Notes under the pieces: model-generated
The model's database searches: none
Told to the model about the DNA's origin: nothing
What the model saw: the letters and a program-made list of their open reading frames with translations, nothing else
Shown: one piece after another, positions 49,101-60,161 of the stretch
Layout of the letters: every line of letters starts with the position of its first letter
Numbering within the stretch: the first letter of the stretch is position 1
Position numbers and translations under genes: made by a program
Source: Blasia pusilla
Taxonomy: Eukaryota; Marchantiophyta; Marchantiopsida; Blasiales
Length of the DNA: 64,000 nt
Direction: 5' to 3'
Assembly (NCBI GenBank): GCA_050084515.1
Contig: CM114274.1
Coordinates: 10,788,001 to 10,852,000 of the forward strand

Positions 49101-50545
49101 TAGCATGTAAAAAGTGACGGGCAACTACCTTCAAAATCTAACCCTATAGATGATTCAACATATTAGAATCTTTCACGTCACACAATGGAGCATTTTGGTG
49201 AGATTGCGTAAAATATGGTGTTCTACATGTACCACTGAGGGGAGGTAACGGGAAAAAAAAAACTCTAAACCGGACCAATATAATCAATTTCCGTTCATAT
49301 TTTTCAAAGTCAAATTTTACAAATAAAAAAGGTTGCCTTCACTTTTGAAAGTCACTTTATGAGTGCACTTGCAATGGAATATATCTTCGATGAATTCTTT
49401 TATTTATACATATAAAACTTTAAATTAAAAAAACCCTTCACATAAAGTGGAGATAATTCACATGTAGCACCTTCTTGTATTTTCCCTTACGCGCATATTA
49501 ATAGCTAGCGCCTACTCGTGGACACCTTACTTGTGTCTGCCTACGCGCCACAAAGGGTCCGGATATCCGTCCCTACTCCATCATCTATGGTATTACTTTC
49601 GTTTTGCGAATTCCTTTTTGGATCGTCAGATTTGCCAAGCACGGACTTATGTAATTGAAGCGCGAAAATCGCACGGACTACACTAGTACTTGTTTACATT
49701 ATAATACTAGTATAGCATTGAAAACGAAACCTTCTGAATTTAACCACCGGCGAAAGAATTGGGGTCGGTTCTGGCCTTTTAAATGCATAGCACTTTACGC
49801 CACTTTTCATCTACACACGCACAGCAGCAAAACTCTCTAGGGGTCGGCGCCAAGGCGTTTCTCAGTGAGGGAAGAGTCAGTCAAGCCAAGGGAATCGAGC
49901 TCGCTCGTCATTCTCTGCTACTTCCGTATCCGAAGCGACTGCTTCAGGTTGTGACTCTATGCACAACTCTTATCCAGTAATCTGCTATTTATTAGCTCAC
50001 GATCGCAGCTGCGCTGGATAGTGCTATGTACGTTCCCAACTTTCGCATCCGAGGGGTGGCTCCCTCCCTCCGAGCTCGTAGGTGCCGCCGATCTTCTCAA
50101 TCCGCTGTGTAGATTATGTAGGCTAGAAACCGGTGCGGTATGCTGCCTTGAACATGGAACGGATTCTGTTGTATGAGGACTTTCGATTTCAGGACTCAAA
50201 TAAAGTATAAATTGAAAGCCGATAGGATGATAGCGGTCATCTAGCGCACTGCCACACTGGAAATCATACCGTGAATATGAATGAGACATTAAGGAACATT
50301 CAGGTGGTCGTAAGGACCTTCGATTTCGTCGCTGTTGTGAGGTATTAATAGTTGCAAACTTGCAAATGTCGTGTTTGACTGTCGCTTGGACATTTGGGAT
50401 CTTAACTTCCACTCTACACCGTGTCCCGAAAATTGCTGATGAGTAATTCCGAACTAAAGATGTGTTTTCTTTGGTCCACAGCGGAAGCTGCAGCTGAATG
50501 AGAGCTCACAATCCGGCACAGGCGCAACTTCGACGGAAGTGAAGT
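49101..50545. promoter_or_regulatory. Upstream region of the P450 gene
   Basis: AT-rich to about 49480, then gene-like composition. CCTTTTAAATGCATAGC at about 49777 is a weak TATA candidate. A 151-codon minus-strand frame at 49957-50412 has no recognisable domain and probably is a shadow of 5' UTR or promoter sequence. Confidence 0.35.
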
Positions 50546-53373
50546 ATGGAGAGTTTCATTCTTCCACCAGAGCCCTCAAGCTGGCTGGGGCAATACTACG
50601 TGATCCCGTTGTGCATTGCCGGCCTGCTAGTATTGCTGTCTCTTCAGAAGTTAACTCATCACAGTGGATTGAGACTGCCGCCTGGACCACGTGGATTGCC
50701 CTTAATTGGACACCTCCATCTCTGGGCAAATTGCCCCACCAATCATTGGAGAAGCTAGCCAAGGAGTTTGGTCCGATCATGCTCCTGAGGATGGGTTTTG
50801 TAAATCAGGTGGTGATTAGCTCTTCAGACTTGGCAAAGGAGGTTCTCAAAACTCAAGACCGGAATTTTTCCTCGCGACCGTTCACCATAGTTGGAAACGT
50901 GTTTTCCTTCAAGCAGCAGGATATAATATTTTCCCCGATCGGTGAAGAGTGGCGTTTGATGCGTAGAATTTGTACAAATGAACTCTTGAGTCTGAAGCGG
51001 ATTGCAGAATCTCAGGTCGGACCCATACACCCCCCTTCAGGATTAGCTCATTTTTGGACTTTCCTTTTCGGTGTCCGTGCGGCATGATAGTTTGGAACAA
51101 ATTATCACAGCACTCGTCAACTCGCGAGCTATGTGCACATCAAGAATACTAGACCGAATCGTAGGAGTCTTCTTGCGGGTGAAAAGGTCTCATTTACCGA
51201 GGAAAGGTCTCTTGGGTCTCTTTTTTGGATGTGTTCATTGCTTGAGACTTGTAGTGACACTTCACTGGGCGATCACAGGTGTGCATGTACGGGTAAAGGT
51301 TGAATTATCTTTGAGATGTTCAGCGGCCGTCTCTCTGTGGATTGTGAGGGCATGTTCTATGTTTAGGTTCCCCATCAACTATCGTCACTTTGTCTATGAC
51401 ATCGATTAAGTTTCTGGTCTCGTCTTTCTGTAGAACAATTCTTTGTATTTTAGTTTCTTGAGCCTTCCCGGTCGTTGTGATTTTCTAACAGCTGTAGTCA
51501 GTTCATCCATGTGGCTCTCATGCCATCATGTAGCTTTTCTCGAACAGGGGAAACTCTCCAATTGTTCTCCTCGGCACATTTCAGCCTAGCACGTATGATT
51601 AGTCTAGGCTGGGGTTTCGGTTTCCGTGAGGGAGATTTGTTTTTACAAAAGGCCTTGGAGTTCTCCAAACTTTAACCCGGGAGCGAAGCAAAAGTTGAGA
51701 TGTGTAGGGTTCAACAGCGTCCTCTCTTTCTCTCGAGCGTGCGAAAAGTGCCACGGCTAATTCACAAGAATCCCGGCTCTGCGAGTCTGTCGAGTAATAG
51801 ATACCTGGATGAATTCTTCTTATTCGTTCATGTCTGCTTGGGATACTCATCGGCTTGAGCTTAATTGAAGTGGAACGGACTGCAGGATGTAAGGAGAGCA
51901 GAGAGTGTGAAGCTGGTGGGACGCTTATTAGAGGAAGGTCATGAAGTGAAGCTCGTGACTGTCGATGAAAGAGTGGGAGACACGGTTTTCAATATTATGA
52001 GCCGCATGGTACTCCAAAAAGGTATCTTAGGAAGTGAAGCATCAATTTCGAGTCAAGTTAAAAACTTGCGCGCCCTAACCAAGCGAGCAACCACGCAAGG
52101 GTTCTTTCTACCTGGCGAATTCATCCCCTTCCTGCGGCCACTGGATTTGGGTGGTAAGGAGGCACGACTCAGGAGCCTATTTGTGGAGTACGATAAAGTT
52201 CTGTCCACGATGCTGGAGGAAGCTCGCAACCGAGCAGCCGGGCTCGGCGATCAGAGCAGCGAAGGCCATAGTTTAATGGATTCGTTACTGTCCGTGCAAA
52301 AAGAGGAACCCGAATATCGCATTACAGATGGGCGGATTAAATGTGTGCTTCAAGTAAGTCACCTGTACCGGCTGATTCTCGCAAAATTTCGAGCTTGTAT
52401 CTTTTGGGTTGTTTTGGCTTTAGCGCTAATCAGTCTGTGGAAAGTTTGTATGACTTTTTGAAATTGTGCTTCTTGAGGAGATTGTAAAGTGCCCTTTGAA
52501 TGTGTGCAGATTTGAAAACACCTGCTGATTCTTGATTATGAATTCAAACAACTGATGGTTAAAGTTAGGAATAATGCTTTCGCTTTGTTTCAGTTAGCGA
52601 CGCATCCTAACCATGGCCAGTTAACGCGTTCTTGATCGAAAAGTTTCTCCATCCCCGAAACCATCAAGAACTGAATATTTTAAAATGCGCTTTTGTGCGG
52701 CTTGCAGAATATGCTGATCGCGGGATCTGATACAAATGCCCACCAGACGATGTGGACTTTAGCCGAGCTAATGCGGAATCCAGAGATCCGACAGAAGGCT
52801 CTGGAAGAGCTGGATAGTGTGGTGGGAAGGGAGAGACTTGTGACAGATGCAGACCTTGCAAATCTGACGTACCTCCAGGCGGTGGTGAAAGAGTCGTTCC
52901 GGTTACATACGGTGGCACCTCTGATGCTCCCTCACGAGTCAATCGTAGCTACCAGAGTTGCTGGGTTTGACATACCCGCGAAAACCCGACTCCTGGTCAA
53001 CGTGTACGCCATCATGAGGGATCCAAAGCTATGGGAGAATCCACATGTGTTCAATCCTGATCGATTTTTGAAAGTATCAAGAGATTACGGTGGACAGGAT
53101 TTCGACTTCTTACCGTTCGGTTCGGGGAGGAGAATGTGTGCCGGCTACAGGCTGGGCGTTGCCATGGTGGAGTTAAACACCGCGCAGCTTCTCCATGCTT
53201 GTGAGTTCCGTCTGCCTCCGGGCATGGCTCCTCAGCAGGTGGACATCGAGGAGGAATTTGGGACTACGGTGCCGAGAGTCAAAAGGCTACAGCTTCTGAT
53301 CACTACGCGCTTACCAGCGCGTGCGTACGCAGCCGCTGGCTTGGATCTGACGGTCCCTGCGCCCGACCACTAG
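50546..53373 (+). CDS. Cytochrome P450, CYP71-clan (A-type), three exons, one apparent frameshift
   Basis: Exons 50546-51015, 51886-52353 and 52708-53373 join through GT-AG introns (870 and 354 nt) into about 534 residues. Visible in order: N-terminal membrane anchor (YYVIPLCIAGLLVLLSL), proline hinge LPPGPRGLPLIGHLHL, the C-helix region (EEWRLMRRIC), I-helix AGSDTNAHQT, ExxR in KESFRLH, NPDRF, and haem-binding FGSGRRMCAGY. These enzymes are ER-anchored mono-oxygenases needing NADPH-P450 reductase. The second intron, just before the I-helix, is the conserved A-type position; the first is extra. At about 50719-50722 the frame slips by one base between GHLHL and LGKLPHQSLEKL, making exon 1 470 nt where 471 would fit. 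Everything else is intact, so either a recent inactivating deletion or a sequence error is likely. Substrate unknown. Confidence 0.88.
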
Positions 53374-53394
53374 TGTCCTAACACGTATCATTTA

Positions 53395-54600
53395 AAAATT
53401 AAATTAAAAGAAAAACCTGTTTATGCAATATACTAATATATTATAAATTAGAACTAGTAAGGTGTTTGTGCCAAAAGTATTTGAAGGATTAGTATAGATA
53501 CTGGACGGAAGAAATTAATGATTATGCAGAGAAATTTTTATTTTTTATTGTAGTTTGTGAAATATTTTCAAACATTAAGGTGTTTGCAAATCAAGAAGAC
53601 ACTCTCCCATAATAATATAGATAAAGTGTCCGCGCGATGCATGCGAGATAATTTTTTTTTTTGAAGAGCATGTCTGTGGCTCGTGAAGGGGGGAAATAAA
53701 TGATGTTGCACATAAATTCAATTTTTTTTCTTGTGGTTCGTAGCTTGTGAAACATTTTCTTACTCCCTAGTTGCCAGGTATCAAGTTGAAAGGTATTTGC
53801 AAATCAAGAAGGCATTATCCCATAATAATATAGATTTAAAGATAATTAAATTAAAAGAAAAAGATCTCCATGTAAGATGCTAATGTTTCATAAATTAGAG
53901 CTAGTAAGATGCCCGTGCGATGCATCGGAAATTATTTTTAATAATTTAATGCATCGGAAATTATTTTTATTTCCGAAAGTTAAGATTTTTATCTTGATCA
54001 TCATCGGAAAGTTAGTGTATAGTCCGTGAAGGGAAGATATTAATGATGTTGTACATAAATTCAATTTTTTTGTCTTGCTGCTCGTAGCATATGAAATATT
54101 TTCTTGTTGCCTAGTTATGACGTGTCAAACAGAGAAGTGCTTGCAAATCAAGAAAGAACTTTCCCATAATAATATAGATAAGGTGCCCATGCGATGCACA
54201 TGAAATAAAAGAAGTGTTTGAAGAGTTAGGCCATTGAAGGGAAAAGATTAATCATGCTCCACATAAATTCAAATATTTTTCTTATTGCCCGTAGCATGTG
54301 AAATATTTTCTTGTTGCCCAATAGCCACGTGTCAAACAATGAGGTGTTTGCTAATCAAGAAGACACTCTCCCATAATAATATAGATAAGGTGCATGTGTG
54401 ATGCACAGGAAATAAAAAAGTGTTTGAAGAATTAGTATATAACCCTTGAAATGAAGAGATTAATGATATTGCACATAAATTCAAATTATTTTCTTGCTGC
54501 CTATAACATGTGAAACACTTTCTTGTTGCCCAGTTGGCATGTGTCAAACATAGAGGTGCTTGCAAATCAAGAAGACACTCTTCCATAATAATATAGGTGC
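53395..54600 (-). mobile_element. Tandem array of ~210-bp Helitron-like units
   Basis: Five unit ends (CCCATAATAATATAG) lie at about 53606, 53819, 54164, 54371 and 54587. Spacing is about 205-215, except one of 345 where an extra ~95-bp block (also present at the array start) occurs. Each unit has GATGCACG near GGTGCCCGTGCG, GAAGGGAAGAxATTAATGAT, TTGTTGCCCAGTTGCCACG and TCAAGAAGACACTCTCC. Read on the minus strand a unit opens TCTATATTATTATGGGAG and closes with a hairpin-forming GCATCGCACGGGCA then CTTA or CTTACTAG. A TC start and hairpin near a CTAG end are Helitron-like. No Rep/helicase gene. Confidence 0.6.
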
Positions 54601-54650
54601 GGCTTACAGAAATTACATGAGGTGGATACGCAATCATATTTAAAAATATG

Positions 54651-54676
54651 CTAGTCAACCGATCACGGTTGACTAG
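54651..54676. repeat. Perfect 10-bp hairpin
   Basis: CTAGTCAACC, loop GATCAC, GGTTGACTAG. Confidence 0.85.
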
Positions 54677-54919
54677 AGCTATAGATAAAATGGTCAATCT
54701 ATAAAAATAGAAAGAAATTGGAAATTTTGTTAATTGGAATAATTATGATATTTACAAATTCTTTATGTTTTCTTGTCATTTAGTGTCATACAAAAATGTT
54801 TGATAATTATTTTCTATATATGAGAACACCAATTTCGACAATTGTGGCCTATTAGAAAACCTGGTTTTGTTCTATTATGATTATTGGACAAATATGATAT
54901 TGTGTAAGTGTGTGTGCCT

Positions 54920-55420
54920 TAGGGTTTAGGGCTTACGATTGGAGGTGTATGGCTTGGAGTAATACATACACTCTTCCCTTACTCATTTGATGAACCAAGG
55001 GGTGGAATGACCCTTCAGAGTGATCTACATTTTTTTGTGTATATGGCCAATGAATTCATAGTATCTAGATCCAGTATAATGATCCATGACTTAAGGTGTA
55101 GGGTTTAAAGTGTTTAGGCTTAGGGTTTAGGGTTTATTTGGCATACACTTACGATTTAGGGTTTATGACGTAGGCTTTAAGGGATATGGTTTAGGGTTTT
55201 GGCTTAGGGTCTAGGATTAATGGTTTCAAGTGTTTAGGCTTAGCGTTTAGGAATTATGGCTAAGACATAGGGTTTAAGGTTTATGACTTAGGGTTAAGGG
55301 TTTATTAGTTGAGGGTTTTGTCTTATGATTTAGGGTTTCGGGTTTAGGGTTAAAGGTTTATTGGTTGAGGGTCTAGGGTTTAGTCTTGTGGTTTAGGGTT
55401 TAGGGTTTTAGGGTTAGAAT
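54920..55420 (+). repeat. Degenerate interstitial telomeric repeat (TTTAGGG)n
   Basis: About ten exact TTTAGGG heptamers and many one-base variants (CTTAGGG, TTTATGG, GGTTTA) fill this stretch, densest at 55080-55420. This is the Arabidopsis-type telomere unit. Heavy decay shows an old interstitial block, not a functional end. Confidence 0.8.
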
Positions 55421-55606
55421 TAATTGGGAATAATATGGAATCTAATTCAAACAGTGAAAGCTTCAACATAACCATTTATTCGATAATCTCAGAGCCCTTT
55501 ATGAAGGGTACTGTAACATTGTTACCCTAAACACATTTCTCTTATGGCAATGTGTCATTGCTCCCTCAAAAAAACTTTTGCTTAAATTGAGATAGTAGAT
55601 AGAGAG

Positions 55607-56303
55607 CAAGGTACGTTGCACATAGAAAAATTCCGTGTCCGCGAACATGTCTATGTCTGCGGACTTATGTCCATCCTATGAACGGACATGTCTATGGGGG
55701 CATGGGTACCCGAAGTTTGCACCCAAGCCCGCACAAAGCCAACCACCTAGACCTGCCCCAACCCGCACTAGCCCACATGGAATCCTTGCCTACCTGCTGC
55801 AAGCCCGCTATAGCCCGCACCAGCCCGTTGGGAGCCTAAACCAGCCCGCTTGGAGCCCGCGCCTGCCCACCGCAAGCCACCCACGGTGCCCTTGCCGCCT
55901 GGAGCCTAAACCAGCCCCCTTGGAACTCGCGCCTGCCCGTCGCGAGCCCGCCCCGGCGCCCCTGCCCGCCTTGAGCCCGCCCTTGCCCACGTGAGCCTGC
56001 CTCGAGCCCGCGCTTGCCTACCCAATTGAGCCCGTGATTGCCTGTACTAAGCATGGATCTGCCCATCTAGCCCGTCCGAAGCATGTGCCTACCCATATAC
56101 CCCACGTTGAGCCTGTGCCAGTCCGCTTCAAGCCCACGTCCGCCCCCAACCCGCCTCGAACCCGAGCCTGCCCCTGCCCGCCCTGAGCCCGTGCCTGCCC
56201 GCCCTGCCTGCAATGCGGGCCACGCAATTAACTAGTGCGGGCTCGGGTGGGGGCCATGCATGTCCGTCCCATGGACGGACTTGTTCGTTTCTGTGCAACC
56301 TTG
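55607..56303. mobile_element. Non-autonomous hAT-like element filled with GC-rich minisatellite
   Basis: The left end CAAGGTACGTTGCACA and right end TGTGCAACCTTG are inverted, apart from a 3-base insertion. Subterminal GGACATGTC words and the right-hand CCCATGGACGGAC match the element at 20751-21119. No clear 8-bp duplication remains. The interior (about 55720-56225) is a degenerate array of AGCCCGC, CTGCCCGC and similar words. Confidence 0.6.
55720..56225. repeat. GC-rich minisatellite (GCCCGC-type)
   Basis: Irregular repeats of about 10-24 bp built from GAGCCCGC, CTGCCCGC and CAGCCCGC. Proline/alanine- or glycine-rich open frames on both strands are products of this repeat, not genes. Confidence 0.75.
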
Positions 56304-56969
56304 CCTTAGGAGAGTGACAGTGTGAATTATTCAACAAAGATCCATGCACATATTCTTACTAGTTATAGTTAAAGAGGGTGTTAAAGATGATGACAAGGAA
56401 TGTTTTTTTAACTTACCTAAAGCATGTAAGAAAAGTTATTAAATTGTAATAAAGACTAGACAAATAATACGGATGCAACAAAAATTGAGCCAGAAACCAT
56501 CCATGCATTGGATTGCATCAACACTTCGAGCTATAAATTTATGAGCGATGAATATTTGTAATAGCACCCGTCTTATGTTGATAGACATAGCATTTAAAAT
56601 TACAGAATTTTATTGACCTTTCCATTGAAATAGAGTTTCTAATTTCTTTATATATAGAGGGACCAACTATGCACTGTGGTCTCATAGAGTCATATCACTC
56701 TTTTTATTTGTTGAAAAATACATGAATGGACGTAAGCTGGTGGCATATCCGTGGGTGAAAAATGATTGCATAATTTATCCAAAAATATGTTCTTCATTTC
56801 AATAGGACGTGATTGATTTTGAGTCGAGAAAATAGAATGATATCTGAAGTTATAACCAAAACTATATCATTGAAAATCAAAGTATTAACTTCTAGCTAAT
56901 TTGTATGAACATACATTTTTGAAAAAAGAGTAATGAATCAAAATTATTAACAATCATAGTAGTGACATG

Positions 56970-57228
56970 TGTTGTTATGTGTATATACATCACTACACAA
57001 CATACATAAACACAAGATACCATACTCATTCATGGCATGTGAACACCAAGACGATCTTGTACCAAAATATTTAGAATAGATCAAAGGTAATCTAAACTCA
57101 CATGATACTCTTCGTCTCTAAAGTCAAACCAAACCCATTCTCCTAATGAGAGGCATGGATTACCCATAAGGCCACGATAACCATAATTGTGCAGCCTCAT
57201 GCGAAAAGGTTGAATAAAAAAAGAATGA
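56970..57228 (-). mobile_element. Older LTR of the same family, right-hand part on its own strand
   Basis: Homologous to the corresponding part of 57229-57873 but more diverged (TGTTGTTATGTGTATATAC against TGTCGTGCGCATACAC). It stops at AAAGAATGA, exactly where the younger LTR is inserted, and resumes at 57874. Confidence 0.75.
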
Positions 57229-57873
57229 TGTCGTGCGCATACACATCACTACACAACATACATTGCTATCACCGAACACACACACAAACACGCACGATCC
57301 CATGCTAACTCATGGCATCCAAACAACGAGACAAGAAGTACCAAAATATCTCCAATAAAATAAGATCCAATCTCTCTCACAACACCATAATTTTCACATG
57401 TGTGCACTCTCACATGTCTCTCTCAATGTCAAACCAAACCCACTCTCCTAATGAAAGGCTTGGGTTACACACACAAGGCAAGCAAGACCATAGCTCTGTC
57501 GCCTCATGCCAAGAGGTTCAATAAAGAGAGAATGAGCTCTCAAGCTCTCTCTCATTGAGGTATACCCCTCCCCTCTCCCAAGCTCTCTCCATGGTAACCT
57601 ATGCTCCCAAGTCACCTCCTTGGCTCTTGACCTGATGTAGGAGGTCAAGGGCCATTTACCAAAAATATAAATTTGATCATATACTCAAAATAGTACTCAA
57701 CTAAAATAGTAAGTTCCTCAATGTGGCTCCAAATGAGCCAAAACGAAGGGGAAACCTGCTCTCTCACGTTTCCCGGGGCCTCAGCAGGTCATCCTCAACC
57801 TACTGAGCCTGTCCTACGCTACTCACGAAGGCGCTCTACTAGATCTCACCGCTCTATCCTAAGAGATGTGACA
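57229..57873 (-). mobile_element. Solo LTR, 645 bp, nested in an older relative, 4-bp target duplication ATGA
   Basis: Ends TGTCGTGCGC and GATGTGACA on the plus strand, that is TGTCAC...GCACGACA on its own strand. Both flanks read ATGA. The host sequence on both sides is the interrupted older LTR (56970-57228 and 57874-58182). It is the best preserved of the copies in the window. Confidence 0.85.
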
Positions 57874-58182
57874 ATGAACTCCAAAGCTCTCTCTTTCTCT
57901 TTGGATATATCCCTTCCCTCTCCCCAAGTTTTCTTCATGGTAACTTGTGCTCTCAAGTTACTTCCTTGTATATTGAATTGCAATAGGGGATTAAGGGTAT
58001 CTTCCCAAAATAGAAAGGAAATAATGCTCTTAAGAAAACTTCTATTAATGAGCCAAGAAAAGGAGAAATCTACTCTCTCAAGTTACCACAAGCCTAAGTA
58101 AGATATCCTTAACCAATGGAGGTTGTTCTTCAATCTTCTTAAAGGCACCCTATAGATACTCATTAATCCGTCCAAAAAGACA
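57874..58182 (-). mobile_element. Older LTR, continuation after the nested insertion
   Basis: Continues the older copy from ATGAACTCCAAAGCTCTCTC through CTCTCAAGTTACCACAAG to AAAAAGACA, following the order of the younger LTR. A further scrap of the family (GTATACATATTGCTACACAA) lies at about 58198. Confidence 0.7.
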
Positions 58183-58850
58183 TGATAGTTATCATACGTA
58201 TACATATTGCTACACAACATACATCCTCATGGAATCTGAACATGGAGATAATTGTGTTCCAAAATATTTCCAAAATTTCCTACTAGTTGATGGTTAGATT
58301 CTTCTAACTCCGAATAGCCATCTATCCCTACTTATCATAACACATGTATGTAGGATGCTAAGAGCAAAAAGGTCAAATGTTCATGCGACCCCACTGTTAG
58401 TTTCCTTCTTGTTAAGTGCATTCTTGTAATCCATATCACTAATGCAAGTTTACATATATGACTACCTAAAATATCATGACCCTCATAACCAAAAGTGCAT
58501 CGATGCAAAATATCAAAACTCTAGTAGGCTCACACTAGGATGGATGCGCATCAAAGGTCTCTCGGAGGAGACACGAGATGTGAAATGCAAGATTGAGCAT
58601 TTCATATGTTAATGGTCGCGACTCGAGAAAACCTAAACTAAATCAAGACTTGAGAGGATTTGATTCTAGGAAGAGTAAGTTGCCAAGAAGGATGAGATTT
58701 AATTTAGCATTTGGGATTTAGCGATGGATCCTCATAGATTTATCCTCACTATTCATACTCATCAAAGATTTGCTCACTTCTGGGTGCTCACAGATTTGCT
58801 CGCTTCTAGATCCTTGTGATACCCACAATTTTGTAATTTTGAGATTGTCA
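58183..58850. other. Repeat remnants, no gene seen
   Basis: Begins with a third LTR scrap (to about 58285), then unassigned sequence. Confidence 0.35.
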
Positions 58851-60128
58851 CCTTTTGATTCAAGGAATGAAAACTCTATGAAGTAAAGGTTGTATATATA
58901 GGACTTTTTTAGATATTATGTTTGTATATTGGAAGAATGAGTAATATTGAAATGGATCATGAAGCTCCTAGGACACGACAGAGAGGTGGAAAATCAAGGA
59001 TTTGCCTTAGAGGAGAGGGAAATGCAGTAACGAAGTCTAAAGATTTATAGCAAAGCTTGGAAAAGACAACAAAGCCTTGTTAAGAACCTGTTTATGAAGT
59101 GCTTTGCTCTTGAATGAAGCATGATGAAGAAGAAGGGGAAGAAGTACTTCGCTCTTCAGCGAAGAACAAAGAACAAAGCACTTGGAACAAGCACGAAGAA
59201 TGCAGTGCTTCGTCTTCAGACCAAGAGGAAGAGCTTTGTCCTCAAAGGAAGAAGAAGAAGTTCAGACTTCGCAGCGAAGCGAAGCTAAGACTTGTTGTGA
59301 TTTCAAGTGGCACACCGTTAGAATGGTTAGGCTAGGAAGAGGAGTGACTTTTTGGACCAGATAGGAAGTTAGGAAAGTTATGCCCAGCCGATTCATAGCG
59401 ATCATAGGAAAAGATAAGAGAACCGTAGATCAAGGTAGTTACAAACTCTCAATAGACACTAGATTCCTAAGAGACGCTTCAGATCTTTGGACCTACTATT
59501 GCCTCCGAAGATATTTAAGAAACATGAAAGTAGCTATCATCATCATTCTTTCACAAAGTCCTTATGCTGTAGGAATGGTTCGAGCAAGGGAGTAGTTCCC
59601 TCTCAAGCTTGTATACACTTTGAAGCTTTCTCATTCTTGATGGAGTAGTAAAGAACTCATTTCTTCATTCTAATGTGCGATGCATATGTTTGAGAATTCT
59701 TATTGGGTTTGCAGAGTGAAGAGTGGATCAGGAGAACACTTTTATCATTAGAATAATCAACAACGAGTTGTAAGAAATCTGTTCGACAGAGAGTAGCCTG
59801 CCTAGACGGATTGAGTTCCGAAAGTAGGAGAAGCCAACTTTTTGTTGAGGTCTCTGTGAGGTTCTTTGGTATTGAGTAAAGATCTACCTGAGCGTGAATT
59901 CAAGTCCAATGGAGAGAATCACGGAAAGAAATCTTGGTACTAATAGAGAGAAGAATACCCTGAAAAGTGATTGAATCCGCATTGTACACACTTAACTACA
60001 ACTATTGCAAGATAAATGCCATCTTGACCTCTCTTTTCACATAATCGTGATCCTCTTGGGGATCGAACTCATTAAATTACTATAAGAAGATCAATTTTTA
60101 TACTTCTTGTAAATTACAAATAGCTACA
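58851..60128 (+). mobile_element. Probable 5' LTR of the gypsy element (start unresolved)
   Basis: Sequence before the primer-binding site ends in CTACA, a plausible LTR end. It contains internal GAAGTACTTCGCTCTTCAGC and GCAGTGCTTCGTCTTCAGAC repeats (about 59140-59225), of the sort found in U3. The 3' LTR lies outside the window, so the start cannot be fixed; the left limit is a guess. Confidence 0.45.
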
Positions 60129-60134
60129 AATTTT

Positions 60135-60152
60135 TGGCACCGCTGCCGGGGA
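60135..60152 (+). other. Gypsy primer-binding site (tRNA-Asp type)
   Basis: TGGCACCGCTGCCGGGGA differs at two positions from the TGGCGCCGTTGCCGGGGA primer-binding site typical of plant Athila/Tat-lineage gypsy elements, which is complementary to the 3' end of tRNA-Asp. Confidence 0.75.
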
Positions 60153-60161
60153 TCATAAGAT

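Noticed and set aside
49957-50412. 151-codon minus-strand open frame upstream of the P450
   Set aside because: No domain, no splice partner, and composition fits promoter/UTR sequence.
50539-51087. Alternative start of the P450 in another frame at 50539
   Set aside because: That frame lacks the membrane anchor and proline hinge, which lie in the frame starting at 50546; the two are linked by the frame slip near 50720.
15740-53373. Biosynthetic gene cluster linking the acyltransferase and the P450
   Set aside because: The genes are about 32 kb apart, separated by a calmodulin-binding protein gene and decayed repeats, with no further pathway genes, so clustering is not supported.
55635-56349. 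Proline/alanine- and glycine-rich open frames on both strands
   Set aside because: They follow the GCCCGC minisatellite in several frames at once and have no domain or splice context.
57312-57524. Open frame of 70 codons on the plus strand
   Set aside because: It lies wholly inside the solo LTR on the antisense side and recurs in broken form in the other LTR copies.
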